The notes under the pieces are model-generated. The model was not told the DNA's origin and ran no database searches. It saw only the letters and a list, made by a program, of their open reading frames with translations. DNA of 58,254 nucleotides from Bacteroidota bacterium (GTDB taxonomy: Bacteria > Bacteroidota > Bacteroidia > Bacteroidales > VadinHA17), in NCBI GenBank assembly GCA_025350595.1, contig JANXXP010000391.1, forward strand, positions 1 through 58,254. The letters are read 5' to 3'. The position numbers were made by a program, and so were the translations under genes. Numbering within the stretch: position 1 is the first letter of the stretch; every line of letters starts with the position of its first letter. This document shows positions 25,840 to 34,408 of this stretch, in pieces.

Positions 25840-27387
25840 TTATATACCTGTTTCTTTAAGTTTAAACTTTTTGAATACAGTGGGATCTATTTCGTACTTT
25901 TTTATTCTAAGTCCCATAATGCGTTCGGTAAGTTTAAGCTGATCGGCAGCTTTGGATATGTTCCCTTTAGAAATGTTCAACGCATCAATGAGTAACTGTT
26001 TTTCAACATTTTCTAGTATTGCACCCAGACTTCCATCTACGCGGGAGTGTGTTGATGCTGCACTTTGTAATGTAGGGGGAAGGTTATGGGAACGGATTAC
26101 TTTATCAGCGCTTAGTATGCAGGCACGTTCGATACAATTTTCCAGTTCTCTGATATTGCCAGGCCAGTGATATGTCATTAACAAGTCTATTGCTGTTGAG
26201 CTGATCCTTTTAATTTCAAGCCCATGCATCCGGTTATACTTTTCAATAAAATGATTTACAAGCAAAGGGATGTCTCCCCTCCTTTCCCTGAGAGGTGGAA
26301 CAATGATTGGAAAAACATTAAGCCGGTAATAAAGATCTTCTCGGAATTCATTTTTTGCGATCATCTCCTCGAGATTCCGGTTTGTTGCAGCAATGATACG
26401 TACATCAGCCTGAATTGTTTCAGTTCCACCAAGCCGTTGAAATTCTTTTTCCTGAATTACTCTTAATAATTTAACCTGCAGGTTAGCAGGGAGGTCGCCT
26501 ATCTCATCCAGAAAGATTGAACTTTTTTCAGCTAATTCGAATCTTCCTTTATGAAGTTTATCAGCACCGGTAAATGCCCCTTTTTCATAACCGAACAATT
26601 CACTTTCTATAAGGTTTTCGGGAATGGCGGCACAGTTAATTTTAATCATTGGCATCTTGCTTCGCTGACTCTGATCATGGATAGCTTGGGCAACCAGTTC
26701 TTTTCCAACACCGCTTTCACCTCTTATCAGAATAGTTGCGTTGGTCATTGCCACTTTTGTGATCAGGTCGTACACTGCCTGCATTTTCCCCGATTCACCT
26801 ACCAGTGATGTGATTCGGTCATTATAGCTATAGAGTCCCTGTTCTCTAAGTTTTTCAAAATGGAGCTTTTCCAGTTCTTCAATCTTATCCTGTCGCGACC
26901 TGACCAGCCGGGCAAACATGGAAGCCATAACTGTAAGTAACTGCAATTCATTTTTAAAAGTACGGTTTGCGTAATATTTTAGTTTGACGCTAAGGGTGCC
27001 GATGATCTGATTTTTAGCTTTTATCGGTACACAGATAAATGAGTCCTCATCTCTGTTTTTACTGGTCGACTTAGTTTTATTCAGATAACGTGGTTCATCA
27101 GAGATATGAGGAATAATATACGGTTCTCCGGTTTTTACAACTTCACCAATAATACCTTCGCCGATCTTATATTCGCCTCTTTCAATTTCTTCCTTTGTCA
27201 GGCCATAGGCAACCTCGATGCAAATCTTGGATGAGTTCCTGTTAAGGACAGTCAAAATAGCCTGAAGCACTCCAAACTTTTTGTCCATCTCCTCCATTAC
27301 CTGGAGAATAGCCTCTTCAAGGTCAGTACTTTTCGCAACAACCTCGCTGATCTGATACAGCATTGACAAATTATCTGAATAATCCAT
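25840..27387 (-). CDS. NifA-like sigma-54-dependent activator (GAF-AAA+-Fis HTH)
   Basis: A 515-residue enhancer-binding protein. It has an N-terminal GAF domain (about 20-165), a short coiled linker, a sigma-54 interaction AAA+ domain (about 192-420) with Walker A GESGVGKE (223-230), the canonical GAFTGA loop (270-275), Walker B IFLDEIG (about 291-297) and FREDLYYRLN, then a Fis-type helix-turn-helix (KGNISKAADQLKLTERIMGL). NifA, AnfA and related regulators have this GAF-AAA-HTH layout, and the ERIMGLRIKKY end resembles regulators found with nif genes in Bacteroidota and Chlorobi. No nif gene is in this window. It lies upstream of, and co-oriented with, the OMP-Amt-PII operon, so control of nitrogen uptake is the natural guess. 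Confidence 0.88.
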   Translation of the reverse strand: MDYSDNLSMLYQISEVVAKSTDLEEAILQVMEEMDKKFGVLQAILTVLNRNSSKICIEVAYGLTKEEIERGEYKIGEGIIGEVVKTGEPYIIPHISDEPRYLNKTKSTSKNRDEDSFICVPIKAKNQIIGTLSVKLKYYANRTFKNELQLLTVMASMFARLVRSRQDKIEELEKLHFEKLREQGLYSYNDRITSLVGESGKMQAVYDLITKVAMTNATILIRGESGVGKELVAQAIHDQSQRSKMPMIKINCAAIPENLIESELFGYEKGAFTGADKLHKGRFELAEKSSIFLDEIGDLPANLQVKLLRVIQEKEFQRLGGTETIQADVRIIAATNRNLEEMIAKNEFREDLYYRLNVFPIIVPPLRERRGDIPLLVNHFIEKYNRMHGLEIKRISSTAIDLLMTYHWPGNIRELENCIERACILSADKVIRSHNLPPTLQSAASTHSRVDGSLGAILENVEKQLLIDALNISKGNISKAADQLKLTERIMGLRIKKYEIDPTVFKKFKLKETGI

Positions 27388-27477
27388 TATAATAAATTCA
27401 TGCGCTAAAGGTATTAATTAATTGTAATAGTAGAAAAATGAGTATTCTGGCTCTAATTAAAGGTACTTATCAGAAGG

Positions 27478-27510
27478 TTTGACAATTTCCAGAAAATTTT
27501 GTTACTTTCG
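27478..27510 (+). promoter_or_regulatory. Promoter (TTTG / TAnnTTTG type) of the unknown lipoprotein gene
   Basis: TTTG at 27478-27481 and TACTTTCG at 27503-27510 (7 of 8 to TAnnTTTG) are 21 nt apart, the normal Bacteroidota sigma-AB spacing. The start codon is 19 nt after the -7 box, giving a short leader. Confidence 0.6.
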
Positions 27511-27528
27511 GCTCCACAAACCGGCACA

Positions 27529-28833
27529 ATGACAAAATGGATCTTTTTACCGATTTTCCTGTTTCTTTTAAGTTGTAAGGGAGAAAAAACTGACACATAC
27601 TTCACAACTGAAAAAGCTTCACAGTATTTTAAAAGTATTGAAGAGATCTGTAACCGGGATAATGGCAAATTATGGGGAAAAAACCTTTACGGGCCGTTAA
27701 TGTTCATTGAGCGAACAAGTCGGAGAATTATAGCAAACCAGCCTGATAAAGAAGGTTTACTTAAAGGAAAGGACGGAATATATACCGGAATATATCCAAA
27801 AGAACTTGTTTTAACTAATTCTCCTGTTCAATTTGGTGGCGTCATATTTGGAATGGCCCCCCTTCCTCTTGAAGAAGATGATTACAGGATAAAAAACCGT
27901 GCAATACACTGCCTGTTTCACCGGATTCAACCAGAAGTACCTGAAATGAAATCAGCAGGGTTCAGTGCAAGCAATATGGATGAAAAGGAAGCCAGATTAT
28001 GGATAAAACTAGAATGGAAGGCTTTGCGGAAAGCAATTAATGCACAGGGTGAAGAGAGACAACTTGCAATCAGGGATGCCCTTATCTTCAGAGGTTCCAA
28101 CCGCGAGCTTTATCTAAAATATACTAAAGAAGAAAATCGTTTTGAGACTTTTGAGGGCCTTGCAACATTCACATATACAATGCTTTGTACGAACTCGCCT
28201 GAGGAGTTCAAAACCAGGCTTTTCGAAAATCTCGACAGGGTATATTCCATGCAATCCTACTCCAGATCATACGGATCCATCCATGGGGCACTCTACGCCT
28301 CACTCCTTTACGATAAAGGATTTGATTTTAAGAAAATCCCTTCTGAAAATTTTGACCTTGGAAATGCTGTAAGAGAAATGTATAATATTCAGCTCCCACT
28401 TATCTGCAGAGACGTTGCAGGAAGTCTGGCTGTAAGTTATGATATTGATGCAATAAATAAAGAAGAGTACCAGCGTCTGGCAGACATAAGGGAAGGAATC
28501 CATAAACAGACCAGTATATTTACTGAAAAACCTGTTGTATTCCTTGAGCTTGAAAGCCCATACTTTGATTTTGAACCTGAAAATATCCACTCTCTTGATT
28601 CTCTGGGGACGCTTTACAGTTCCATCAGAGTTTCAGACAGCTGGGGAAAACTTACAGTGGATAAAGTTGGATGTCTTGTTTCAAATAATTTTAAATTCCT
28701 TAGAATCACTACTAAAGGATTCAAATCTGATAAAAACCATATTTCAGGGGAAGGTTGGACACTTATTCTTAACAGCGATTGGGAGCTTGTGTTAGTGGAT
28801 CAGAATTATTTTGTAAGGAAACTTATGCCATAA
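27529..28833 (+). CDS. Uncharacterised 434-residue lipoprotein
   Basis: The ATG at 27529 gives a clear lipoprotein signal, MTKWIFLPIFLFLLSC, with the lipidated Cys at about residue 16. An upstream TTG would bury this signal and is rejected. Notable segments are NLYGPLMFIERTSRRIIANQ, FEGLATFTYTML (about 206-217), and a repeated aromatic stretch SYSRSYGSIHGALYASLLYD (about 241-260). No HExxH or other obvious catalytic motif is present. I do not recognise the family. The last 100 residues (after KPVVFLELESPYF) look like a separate beta-rich domain. It stands alone between the divergent NifA-like gene and the convergent valS, with a good promoter of its own. Function unknown. Confidence 0.8.
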   Translation: MTKWIFLPIFLFLLSCKGEKTDTYFTTEKASQYFKSIEEICNRDNGKLWGKNLYGPLMFIERTSRRIIANQPDKEGLLKGKDGIYTGIYPKELVLTNSPVQFGGVIFGMAPLPLEEDDYRIKNRAIHCLFHRIQPEVPEMKSAGFSASNMDEKEARLWIKLEWKALRKAINAQGEERQLAIRDALIFRGSNRELYLKYTKEENRFETFEGLATFTYTMLCTNSPEEFKTRLFENLDRVYSMQSYSRSYGSIHGALYASLLYDKGFDFKKIPSENFDLGNAVREMYNIQLPLICRDVAGSLAVSYDIDAINKEEYQRLADIREGIHKQTSIFTEKPVVFLELESPYFDFEPENIHSLDSLGTLYSSIRVSDSWGKLTVDKVGCLVSNNFKFLRITTKGFKSDKNHISGEGWTLILNSDWELVLVDQNYFVRKLMP

Positions 28834-28843
28834 AACTTTGTCG

Positions 28844-28864
28844 TGCAAGTCTTGAGGTCTTGCA
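28844..28864. terminator. Weak hairpin between convergent lipoprotein gene and valS
   Basis: TGCAAG at 28844-28849 pairs with CTTGCA at 28859-28864 around a 9-nt loop. There is no strong T tract on either side, so it is only a possible bidirectional terminator. Confidence 0.3.
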
Positions 28865-28892
28865 GTCATGCAGTCAACTTATCCTTTTGAAC

Positions 28893-31526
28893 TCACAGAC
28901 TTTTTAACTCATCCAGCCTTTCTTCGAGTGATTTTATCTTTGACTCAGCATCGCTCTTTTTCTTTCTTTCCATCTCAAGAACATTGGCAGGGGCATTCTG
29001 AACAAATCGCTCATTTGCAAGTTTTTTCATAACAGAATCCAGAAAGCCTTTGTTGTAAACGAGCCCTTCTTCCAGCTTGACTATTTCTCCTTCAACATCC
29101 TGAGTCCCTGCTAGAGGGATAAAGTACTCTGTGGTACGCACCATAAATGCAACAGCTCCTTCCTGCTTCTCTGAAACAAATGATATCCCTGAGAGATTGC
29201 AAAGTTTACTGATGACAGAAAGAAACTCAGTATCAAAGTTATCTTTATCAGACCTTATCAGAAGATCCAGTTTTTCCTTCATGGGAATTTCTTTACTTTT
29301 TCTTACTGTTCTGATGGCACTGATTGTCTCCTTAACTGATTCAAAACTTTCAATAAGTTTTTTGTCAAAATTCACCGCTTCAGGCATCCTCGCGACCATA
29401 ATACTTTCACCATCTATCCTGCTTATCATATACTGCCAGATCTCTTCAGTAATGAATGGCATAAAAGGATGAATTACCTTCAAAAGCTTATCAAAAATTT
29501 CAATAGTTGCATCATATGTAACCCTGTCAATTGGTTTTTGATACGAAGGCTTTATGACTTCAAGATACCAACCGGAAAACTCGTCCCAGAATAATTTATA
29601 GGTTGTCATCAAAGCTTCTGAAATGCGGAATTTATTAAAGTTAAGATCAATCTCACTAACTGATTTATTCATGATCTCTTCCATCCACTTTACAGTAACT
29701 GAAGAAGACTCAGGCTGTCCGATTGTTTCATCAATTTCCCAGCTCATTACAAGTCTGAAAGCATTCCAGATCTTATTGGCAAAATTACGTCCCTGTTCAG
29801 GAAGGCTGTCTTCATAGAGCAGGTCATTGCCTGCGGGGGAGCATAAAAGCATACCAACCCTTACTCCGTCGGCCCCATATTTTTCTATAAGATCTATTGG
29901 CTCAGGAGAGTTTCCGAGTGATTTAGACATTTTTCTTCTCTGCTGATCTCGAACCAGACCAGTGAGATATACATTGGTAAATGGCTTCTGGCCTCTGTAT
30001 TCATAACCGGCAATTATCATTCTGGCTACCCAGAAAAAGAGAATTTCAGGAGCTGTAATCAGATCATTAGTTGGATAGTAATATTTAATGTCAGTGTTAT
30101 CCGGATTATTTATCCCGTCGAATGCCACTATCGGCCATAACCATGACGAGAACCAGGTATCCATAACGTCTTCTTCCTGACGAAGATCCTTTTCCATTAA
30201 TGAAGAGTTGCCAGTTGTTTCTCTTGCCAGTTCAAGAGCTTGTGTAACGTTCTCCGCAACAACAAATTCGGTATTATTGTAGTACCATGCAGGTATCCTG
30301 TGCCCCCAATACAACTGACGGCTTATACACCAGTCGCGCACATTCTCCATCCAGTGACGATAGAGATTTTTGAATTTCGCAGGATGTATCAGAACATCAT
30401 CATTCATAACAGCATCCAATGCAGGAACTGACAGATCCTTCATCTTCACGAACCACTGCATGGAAAGTCGTGGTTCAATCACGGCATTTGTTCTTTCCGA
30501 ACGGCCTATCTTATTATCGTAATTTTCAACCTTAACGAGGTTCCCGGTCCTCTGAAGCTCCTTTTCAGCAAGATCTTTTGCCTTGAACCTGTCGACACCA
30601 ATAAACATACCGGCTCTTTCGCTTATAGTGCCGTCATCATTAAAAACATCTATCGTTGGCAGCTTATGCCTTAATCCGATCTCATAATCGTTTATATCAT
30701 GAGCCGGAGTAATCTTCAGGCATCCGGTTCCAAATTCCGGATCTACATAGCTGTCAAAAATAAACGGAACTTCCCGGTTAGTCATTGGGACAATTACCAT
30801 TTTCCCTTTCAGATGCTGGTAACGTACGTCATCAGGATTGGCACATACAGCAGTATCTCCGAGTATTGTTTCAGGTCTGGTTGTTGCAACCATCACAGAA
30901 CCATCCTCTCCAACTATCTTATAGCGAACATAATACAATTTTGATTTTTCGTCTGTATAATTAACCTCCTCATCTGACACAGCTGTCATTGCCTGAGGGT
31001 CCCAGTTAACCATCCTTACACCTCTGTAAATAAGTCCTTTATTGAACAGGTCAACAAAAACTTTAATTACGGAGTCATATCTCTTTTCATCCATTGTAAA
31101 AAGTGTACGACCCCAGTCACATGAAGCGCCCAATCGTTTCAGCTGTTCCAGAATAATACCTCCATGTTTATTTGTCCATGCCCAGGCATGCTCAAGAAAC
31201 TCTTCTCTTGTAAGATCTCGTTTTTCAATCCCTTCTGCTTTAAGCTTTGCAACTACCTTTGCTTCTGTTGCAATTGAAGCATGATCAGTACCTGGAACCC
31301 AGCACGCATTTTTCCCAAGCATACGCGCTCTGCGCACAAGGACGTCCTGTATTGTATTATTGAGCATATGTCCCATATGAAGAACTCCTGTGACATTTGG
31401 AGGTGGTATAACTATTGTATACGGCTCTCTCTCATCAGGAGTACTTTTGAAGAATCCATTGTCCATCCAGTACTTATACCACCTGCTCTCAGCTTTGCCG
31501 GGTTCAAATTTTGAAGGAATTTCCAT
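28893..31526 (-). CDS. valS: Valyl-tRNA synthetase
   Basis: ValRS charges tRNA-Val using ATP and removes mischarged threonine by editing. The 877-residue protein has the class I signature [14 protein letters not shown] with the HMGH form of HIGH (residues 50-53), the editing domain (about 200-350, including [12 protein letters not shown]), KMSKS at 532-536, the anticodon-binding domain (about 600-740) and a C-terminal coiled coil (about 815-877, rich in Lys and Glu). Size is normal for bacterial ValRS. It is alone on this strand; a TATTTTTG -7 box lies about 37 nt upstream. It converges on the lipoprotein gene with a 59-nt gap. Confidence 0.97.
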   Translation of the reverse strand: MEIPSKFEPGKAESRWYKYWMDNGFFKSTPDEREPYTIVIPPPNVTGVLHMGHMLNNTIQDVLVRRARMLGKNACWVPGTDHASIATEAKVVAKLKAEGIEKRDLTREEFLEHAWAWTNKHGGIILEQLKRLGASCDWGRTLFTMDEKRYDSVIKVFVDLFNKGLIYRGVRMVNWDPQAMTAVSDEEVNYTDEKSKLYYVRYKIVGEDGSVMVATTRPETILGDTAVCANPDDVRYQHLKGKMVIVPMTNREVPFIFDSYVDPEFGTGCLKITPAHDINDYEIGLRHKLPTIDVFNDDGTISERAGMFIGVDRFKAKDLAEKELQRTGNLVKVENYDNKIGRSERTNAVIEPRLSMQWFVKMKDLSVPALDAVMNDDVLIHPAKFKNLYRHWMENVRDWCISRQLYWGHRIPAWYYNNTEFVVAENVTQALELARETTGNSSLMEKDLRQEEDVMDTWFSSWLWPIVAFDGINNPDNTDIKYYYPTNDLITAPEILFFWVARMIIAGYEYRGQKPFTNVYLTGLVRDQQRRKMSKSLGNSPEPIDLIEKYGADGVRVGMLLCSPAGNDLLYEDSLPEQGRNFANKIWNAFRLVMSWEIDETIGQPESSSVTVKWMEEIMNKSVSEIDLNFNKFRISEALMTTYKLFWDEFSGWYLEVIKPSYQKPIDRVTYDATIEIFDKLLKVIHPFMPFITEEIWQYMISRIDGESIMVARMPEAVNFDKKLIESFESVKETISAIRTVRKSKEIPMKEKLDLLIRSDKDNFDTEFLSVISKLCNLSGISFVSEKQEGAVAFMVRTTEYFIPLAGTQDVEGEIVKLEEGLVYNKGFLDSVMKKLANERFVQNAPANVLEMERKKKSDAESKIKSLEERLDELKSL

Positions 31527-31562
31527 CGATGTGTATTAGAATGTTTGAAAATCTTTGATTTG

Positions 31563-31570
31563 CAAAAATA
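31563..31570 (-). promoter_or_regulatory. Probable -7 box (TAnnTTTG) for valS
   Basis: Minus-strand TATTTTTG, an exact match to the Bacteroidota -7 consensus, 36 nt before the valS ATG. The -33 element is weak. Confidence 0.45.
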
Positions 31571-31640
31571 GAAATTTAAACTGAAACATGATAAAGAGGT
31601 GAGGATGGGTATAAAGAATAAAAAAAGTAACCATGTAGTG

Positions 31641-31690
31641 CACGGAGTTTCACGGAGTCTTATTCCGTGTTAATCCGGGTCCTCCGTGGT
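31641..31690. repeat. CACGGAG-type extragenic repeat
   Basis: CACGGAG occurs directly at 31641-31647 and 31651-31657, and inverted (CTCCGTG) at 31682-31688. CACGGA (31651) also pairs with TCCGTG (31664) as a small hairpin. This looks like an eroded copy of the ACCACGGAG/CACGGAG extragenic repeat seen between genes in many Bacteroidota. It lies between the divergent valS and aminotransferase genes. Confidence 0.55.
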
Positions 31691-31746
31691 AAAATTATAA
31701 ATCTCCCTTTATAATAAAAATCATCTTTTAAGTATTCCATTTTAAT

Positions 31747-31754
31747 TATTTTTG
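31747..31754 (+). promoter_or_regulatory. Probable -7 box (TAnnTTTG) for the aminotransferase gene
   Basis: TATTTTTG matches the Bacteroidota -7 consensus, 36 nt before the ATG. The -33 position has only T-rich sequence. Confidence 0.45.
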
Positions 31755-31790
31755 TCATTCAATTATTAAAATAGTTAAAACCAAAATATT

Positions 31791-32987
31791 ATGCCATCAA
31801 TATCAGACAAAGGCAAAGCGATGCCAGCATCACCAATAAGAAAACTGGTTCCATATTCGGAAGAAGCAAAACGAAAAGGAAGAAAAGTTTATCATCTCAA
31901 TATAGGTCAACCCGACATTCCCACTCCTGAGGTAGCATTAAATGCAATTCGCAATTTTAATCTGAAGGTAATTGAGTACAGCCATTCTGCAGGTAATGAA
32001 ACATATCGTCGGAAACTGGCAGCATTTTATCAAAAGGCAGGAATTAATATCGATCATACCGAAATGCTTGTGACAACAGGAGGATCTGAAGCCATCCTGT
32101 TTGCACTGATGTCTTGCGTAAATCCAGGGGAAGAGGTAATTACCCCAGAACCATTTTATGCCAACTACAATGGTTTTGCTACCACAGCCGGTATAAAAAT
32201 TGTGCCGGTAACATCCTATATCACAGAAGATTTTGCCCTTCCTCCTATCGCCGAGATTGAAAAGAAAATTACCTCAAAGACCAAAGGAATAATTGTATGT
32301 AATCCAAATAATCCTACCGGATATCTCTATTCAAAAGAGGAACTTCTTCAACTCAGAGAAATTGTAAAAAAACATGATCTTTTTCTCTTCTCAGATGAGG
32401 CTTACAGGGAATTTTGCTATGACGGTGCAGAACATTTCTCAGCAATGAATCTGGAAGGCATTGATAATAATGTAATAATGCTCGACTCAGTATCAAAACG
32501 CTATAGTGAATGCGGTGTAAGGATAGGGATGCTAATTTCTAAAAACAAAGAAGTTATCTCAGCCGCACTTAAATTTGCACAAGCACGTCTCTCTCCTCCC
32601 GGACTAGGTCAGATAGTCGGAGAAGCTTCAATTGAAACTCCCCCGGAATATTTTAAAGAAGTTAACAGAGAGTATACTGCCCGCAGGAATTATATGGTAG
32701 AGGCATTGAATAAAATACAAGGTGTTTACTGTCCTAAGCCAAAAGGGGCATTTTACACAGTCGTAAAGCTCCCTGTTGATGATGCTGATAAGTTTGCTCA
32801 ATGGCTTCTAGAAGATTTTGAATTCAATAATCAGACCGTTATGGTAGCTCCTGCCTCAGGATTCTATTCAACTCCTGGTTACGGGAAAAATGAAGTCCGC
32901 ATAGCATATGTACTTAAAATAGAAGACCTTAAGAAGGCTATGGAAATTCTGGCTGAAGCATTAAAGGTATATCCGGGGAGGGTATAG
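31791..32987 (+). CDS. PLP-dependent aminotransferase, class I/II (aspartate aminotransferase-like)
   Basis: A 398-residue fold-type I aminotransferase that moves an amino group between an amino acid and a 2-oxo acid. PLP-site motifs are clear: NIGQPDIPTP near the N-terminus, TTGGSEAI for phosphate binding, NPNNPTG (171-177), SDEAYREF (Asp202 contacts the PLP ring nitrogen) and SVSKRYSECGVRIG with the Schiff-base Lys236. Length and motifs fit the AspC/AAT Ib-type subgroup. The substrate cannot be fixed from sequence alone; aspartate, aromatic or branched substrates are possible. It is a single gene with its own -7 box and converges on the NamZ gene. Confidence 0.92.
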   Translation: MPSISDKGKAMPASPIRKLVPYSEEAKRKGRKVYHLNIGQPDIPTPEVALNAIRNFNLKVIEYSHSAGNETYRRKLAAFYQKAGINIDHTEMLVTTGGSEAILFALMSCVNPGEEVITPEPFYANYNGFATTAGIKIVPVTSYITEDFALPPIAEIEKKITSKTKGIIVCNPNNPTGYLYSKEELLQLREIVKKHDLFLFSDEAYREFCYDGAEHFSAMNLEGIDNNVIMLDSVSKRYSECGVRIGMLISKNKEVISAALKFAQARLSPPGLGQIVGEASIETPPEYFKEVNREYTARRNYMVEALNKIQGVYCPKPKGAFYTVVKLPVDDADKFAQWLLEDFEFNNQTVMVAPASGFYSTPGYGKNEVRIAYVLKIEDLKKAMEILAEALKVYPGRV

Positions 32988-33026
32988 ATAATCGTATCTG
33001 CTACCCTGATTCCCCCCAGCCCTTTT

Positions 33027-33053
33027 TTGCCCCCTTTAAGGTGTGGGGGGCAA
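33027..33053. repeat. GC-rich hairpin between convergent aminotransferase and NamZ genes
   Basis: TTGCCCCC (33027-33034) and GGGGGCAA (33046-33053) form a perfect 8-bp stem. There is no T tract after it on either strand, so it is not a classic terminator. The preceding CCCCCC run (33012-33017) makes it resemble a Bacteroidota extragenic hairpin repeat. Confidence 0.5.
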
Positions 33054-33075
33054 GAACCATGGATGCTGAGATTAT

Positions 33076-34248
33076 CTATCTATACAGCAAATACTTCTCC
33101 CGTATTTTTCCAAATTTTTCCAACCCGGGTTTCCAGGTTTCCCTTATCTGTGCTGAAGTCATCCCTTTCTGAATCTGTTCACGAAGCAAAGGACCACCGG
33201 CAAGGGTATCAAAATATTTTGTAAAGAATTTATTTTTTTCAGGGAAGTCATTGTAGGCGTTTATCACCCAATCGAGGTTAATTTCCGGTTTTGGAACGAG
33301 TTTCATTTTCGTTGCATTTCTAAGATCAGTCCCGAAACATTTTATACCCAGTAAAGCAGGATTCGATGCCCCGGGAACACTTTCCGGAGTGAAACTGAAT
33401 CCTTTATCCGGAAGTTTTGGTGAGCCGAATACCTGGAACGGAAAAGATGTTCCTCTTCCAAGTGAAAGATTTGTCCCTTCAAAAAAACAAATAGACGGAT
33501 ATAAATATACAGAGTTCTGATTTGGAAGGTTAGGTGATGGTTTCACCGGAAGTTCATAATGAGTCTGGTGATTGTAATACTTACATTTTATAACAGTCAG
33601 ATCGCATTTTACTCCTCCCTTCAGCCATCCCTCACCATTAAGCATCTGAGCATATTCTCCTACTGTCATTCCATGTACAATGGGTATTGGATCCATACCG
33701 ACAAAAGATCTGTATGTAGTATCAAGAATGTTTCCGTCAAAATAAAAGCCATTTGGATTTGGCCGGTCAAGAATCAGGCATTTGACATGGTTTTCTCCGC
33801 ATGCTTCCAGAAGATAATGCAGAGTTGAAATATATGTATAGAACCGGGTTCCTACATCCTGAATATCAAAAATAACTATATCAATTCCTGCGAGATCAGC
33901 AGCAGTTGGCTTAAGATTTGAACCATATAAACTAATTACTGCGATCCCTGTTTCAGAATCTTTCCCGCCGTTGATTGATTCACCGGCATCTGCCAGATTT
34001 CTGAATCCGTGTTCAGGGGCAAAAATGACTTTTATTTTAATCCCAATATTTAGAAGATTATCAACGAGATGTGTTTGTCCAACCATTGAAGTCTGATTTG
34101 CGACAACTGCTACTGATTTCCCTTCAATTATATTCCGATATAGTTCAATCTGGTTAGCCCCGGGAACCGGAATTGTATCAGCACCAAAGCAAGTTGAATA
34201 CGAACACGTTAATGAAAAAAATGATATTACAAAGAGAAGTTTTTTCAT
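33076..34248 (-). CDS. namZ: NamZ-type exo-beta-N-acetylmuramidase (DUF1343, GH171)
   Basis: A 390-residue exported protein with signal peptide about 1-22. The DUF1343/PF07075 pattern is complete: VANQTSMVGQTHLVDNLL, FAPEHGFRNLADAG, ISLYGS, DIQDVGTRFYTYISTL, ILDRPNPNG, VHGMTVGEYA, and LPNQNSVYLYPS with CFFEGTNLSLGRGT. NamZ enzymes remove N-acetylmuramic acid from the non-reducing end of peptidoglycan fragments for recovery in the envelope. Glu in APEHG is the expected catalytic region. It stands alone on this strand. Together with the MltF-like protein elsewhere in the window it points to cell-wall turnover. The symbol is by family similarity. Confidence 0.9.
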   Translation of the reverse strand: MKKLLFVISFFSLTCSYSTCFGADTIPVPGANQIELYRNIIEGKSVAVVANQTSMVGQTHLVDNLLNIGIKIKVIFAPEHGFRNLADAGESINGGKDSETGIAVISLYGSNLKPTAADLAGIDIVIFDIQDVGTRFYTYISTLHYLLEACGENHVKCLILDRPNPNGFYFDGNILDTTYRSFVGMDPIPIVHGMTVGEYAQMLNGEGWLKGGVKCDLTVIKCKYYNHQTHYELPVKPSPNLPNQNSVYLYPSICFFEGTNLSLGRGTSFPFQVFGSPKLPDKGFSFTPESVPGASNPALLGIKCFGTDLRNATKMKLVPKPEINLDWVINAYNDFPEKNKFFTKYFDTLAGGPLLREQIQKGMTSAQIRETWKPGLEKFGKIREKYLLYR

Positions 34249-34328
34249 ACAAACATTTTATGCTTTGTAAAATTAATAAAATTCCCGGTTATAGGTTGAA
34301 TTACTTTTTAACCCCAAACCGTTGCACA

Positions 34329-34340
34329 CTTTGCGGTTAA
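34329..34340. repeat. 12-bp intergenic repeat, copy 2
   Basis: CTTTGCGGTTAA, identical to 18284-18295 and the reverse complement of 44141-44152. Here AACCG (34317-34321) and CGGTT (34334-34338) also make a small hairpin. It lies between the divergent NamZ and LolC/E-like genes. Confidence 0.7.
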
Positions 34341-34384
34341 TTCTTCATTAAATTCAATTATGAAAATAGATTGATCAATTTTCT

Positions 34385-34392
34385 TAATTTTG
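34385..34392 (+). promoter_or_regulatory. Probable -7 box (TAnnTTTG) for the LolC/E-like gene
   Basis: TAATTTTG matches the Bacteroidota -7 consensus and lies 16 nt before the ATG, implying a very short leader. The -33 box is not clear. Confidence 0.45.
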
Positions 34393-34408
34393 AGAACTTA
34401 TTAAACAG

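Noticed and set aside
33027-33053. Hairpin as an intrinsic terminator for the aminotransferase gene.
   Set aside because: No T tract follows on either strand, so it is listed as a repeat or hairpin only.
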